Assembly (NCBI GenBank): GCA_013398275.1
Contig: VZSE01006253.1
Span: forward strand, 894,507 to 958,506
DNA: 64,000 bases
Direction: 5' to 3'
DNA from: Promerops cafer
Taxonomy: Eukaryota; Chordata; Aves; Passeriformes; Nectariniidae
In this document: piece by piece, positions 62,351 through 64,000 of the stretch
How the letters are laid out: each line of letters begins with the position of its first letter
Numbering within the stretch: position 1 is the stretch's first letter
The notes under the pieces: generated by a model
Told to the model about the DNA's origin: nothing
What the model saw: only the letters and a program-made list of their open reading frames with translations
Databases searched by the model: none
Made by a program: the position numbers and the translations under genes

Positions 62351-64000
62351 GTAGAATACAACAGGCTGTACATCATCTCTTGTGTAAGGTATTCAGTCTC
62401 ATTAATGCATTTTTATTCTTGAGAGCTGTAACAGGGTCTAATTTCATTCTTAAATAGCTTTATTTTTAGAAATTTGTCTCTATTTATCTATTTATTTATG
62501 TATTTTGCAAAGATTTTACTCTCCTTAAGCTGTCTAGAGATGCCAAACACTTCGAAATCAGATGAAGCACACATCAGGGACTCCCAGCACAGCAGTTGCT
62601 TTAATTCAGTTCTACACTTGAAGATAATTAAAATAACTGCTGACTTGGAAGTTGACTCTGGTTGTATGATTTTCAAAGAAGACAGGCTTGTTTAGTGCCT
62701 GGGGGAGAGATTCCAAACTCTCACTATTGAGTCCAAGGTAAAAATAAATTATTTTTCTATCCCTAAAACATATTGGTATTGAGGGCGTGGATTTTTTTTA
62801 ATATGACTTTGGTCTTTATGCACAAAAGTATTTTTGCAGTTCAAATTTTAAAGTAAACAGACCAGATCTGATGTGATTTTTTGGGGGGATGTTCAGAAAA
62901 GTGTAGATTAGCAGAGGCTATGTGTGGGCATGGTTTTAGGTGGAAATATGGAAAGAAAAATTGACACTAATATTCATCTATACCTGCCCTCCTAGTTCAA
63001 TGTAATACAAACTTGAAGAATTTAATCTGAATTACTACTTATATAAACCCAGAGAAACACTAAAGTGTTTTAAATGAAGCCAAGTATTTAGAGAATACTC
63101 AATGACACCACCTCAGTTTAAGAGAAATTAATTTACTAAGATAGAATTAACTCAGGCTCTTGCAACTGGCCATAATCTAATGTTTCTCCCTGTTTGCAGT
63201 CTTTAAATCAAATCTAGACAAATAAAAAATGCATTGAAGGCTCACTGAACAATATTTCTGGGTGGCTGCAAATTCTGCAGTTACTACAACATGAATCATA
63301 TGGGAAGACAGAGTGAAAAAAACAGCTCCTGTGAGTAGGGCAGAGAACTTTCCACAGGATTGTCTTTCTGTGGAACTGTATATGCTGGAAAATAGTTGGA
63401 GAATATCTGATTTAAATGAGGAAATAGAACCAAGAGGAGTTTGTGAAATATGAATGGAAATCTGAGGAGGTGAGAAAACTGTAAGACCGAAGTCAATATT
63501 TGAAGAGAGATGATTTGGAAGCAGGGCTTCTTAATGCATGAGTCATTCCATGCACAGCTGCTTCAAAGTGAACATGCAGGAGGATGAAATGGGAACATGG
63601 AAGAGATATGGCTTGGGAACCACTGAATCAGACATCGTAGGTATCAGGAGAAGTGAAGACAAATTAGCAGAGTGGAGGCAGATTGTTGCTCAGCATGTGT
63701 GTTTTGCTCTTCAAATCACCTGCTTATGTATCCCTTAAAATATTTTAATTCTATGCTAAGCTAATTATCAGCCTACAGCTTGATGATATTCCAGTGTCAT
63801 TCAGTGTATCAGAAAAAGACACACCTGTTTTCTTAATATATTTCACAATTCATTTCAGAAGTTGCCAGTTTTTATGTGTTCTCAAGGGCATTCCCAATGC
63901 AGTCATTTTTTTGTCTGTAATGTCAAGAAACAGGAAATTTTCTTAGGATTCAAATGATGTTTATAAGATGATTCTTATGTTTTACTGAATGCAAAACTTT
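62351..64000. other. unique AT-rich non-coding DNA to the window end
   Basis: A TTTATCTATTTATTTATG-type cryptic repeat is seen near 62480-62505. There is no gene, RNA or transposon that I can recognise. Confidence 0.5.

Noticed and set aside
1..64000. CRISPR array, bacterial operon, tRNA or rRNA genes
   Set aside because: No regularly spaced repeats, no ribosome-binding-site-led gene series and no RNA gene signature; sequence is clearly vertebrate.

Overview
The window is 64 kb of AT-rich vertebrate nuclear DNA, almost certainly from a bird. At least nine fragments match the 3' part of the avian CR1 LINE, several ending in its ATTCTATGATTCT tail. Solo LTRs of avian ERVL- and ERVK-like type and a few very old MIR-like SINE relics are also present. 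The bird order cannot be fixed from sequence alone, although T/G-rich and C/A-rich low-complexity tracts of this kind are common in songbird assemblies.

I found no gene I can support. The longest open frame is 159 codons and lies antisense to an LTR. The others are about 60-140 codons, scattered over all frames, with no recognisable domain, no reading-frame continuity and no neighbouring exon-like pieces. The window is best read as intergenic or deep intronic sequence. Single small exons or regulatory elements could be hidden and would need comparative data to find.

Layout: 1-175 is a T/G-rich simple repeat. 4.7 kb holds a CR1 3' end and 5.4-6.0 kb a nearly complete LTR. 8.6-9.2 kb is the longest collinear CR1 3' fragment. 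14.3 kb has a (TAA)n tract, and 16.96 kb a 30-T run ending in the only N. 18.2 kb (+), 19.8-20.2 kb (-) and 23.0 kb (+) are CR1 copies surrounding a GC-richer block at 20.7-22.0 kb that contains a second LTR. 24.7 kb is a composite of two CR1 pieces in opposite orientation. 33.1-33.5 kb is a CR1 copy split by about 150 bp of unrelated DNA and flanked by a diverged direct repeat. 36.5-36.8 kb is a minus-strand LTR-like element. 39.6 kb is a CR1 3' end, 42.7 kb a C/A-rich tract and 46.1 kb a (TA)n/(TG)n microsatellite. 49.8-50.0 kb combines overlapping hairpins with a 51-bp tandem duplication. 51.5 kb is a 55-bp imperfect palindrome, 58.3-58.6 kb an LTR-like end and 62.2 kb a CR1 fragment.

No operon-like or interacting gene set exists here. 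The annotation is a record of repeat insertion and local rearrangement. The most unusual items are the mutually exclusive hairpins with the adjoining duplication at 49.8 kb, the palindrome at 51.5 kb, the paired repeat at 32.5/33.6 kb and the two LTRs whose similarity continues past their apparent ends. I found no evidence of a new biological system.
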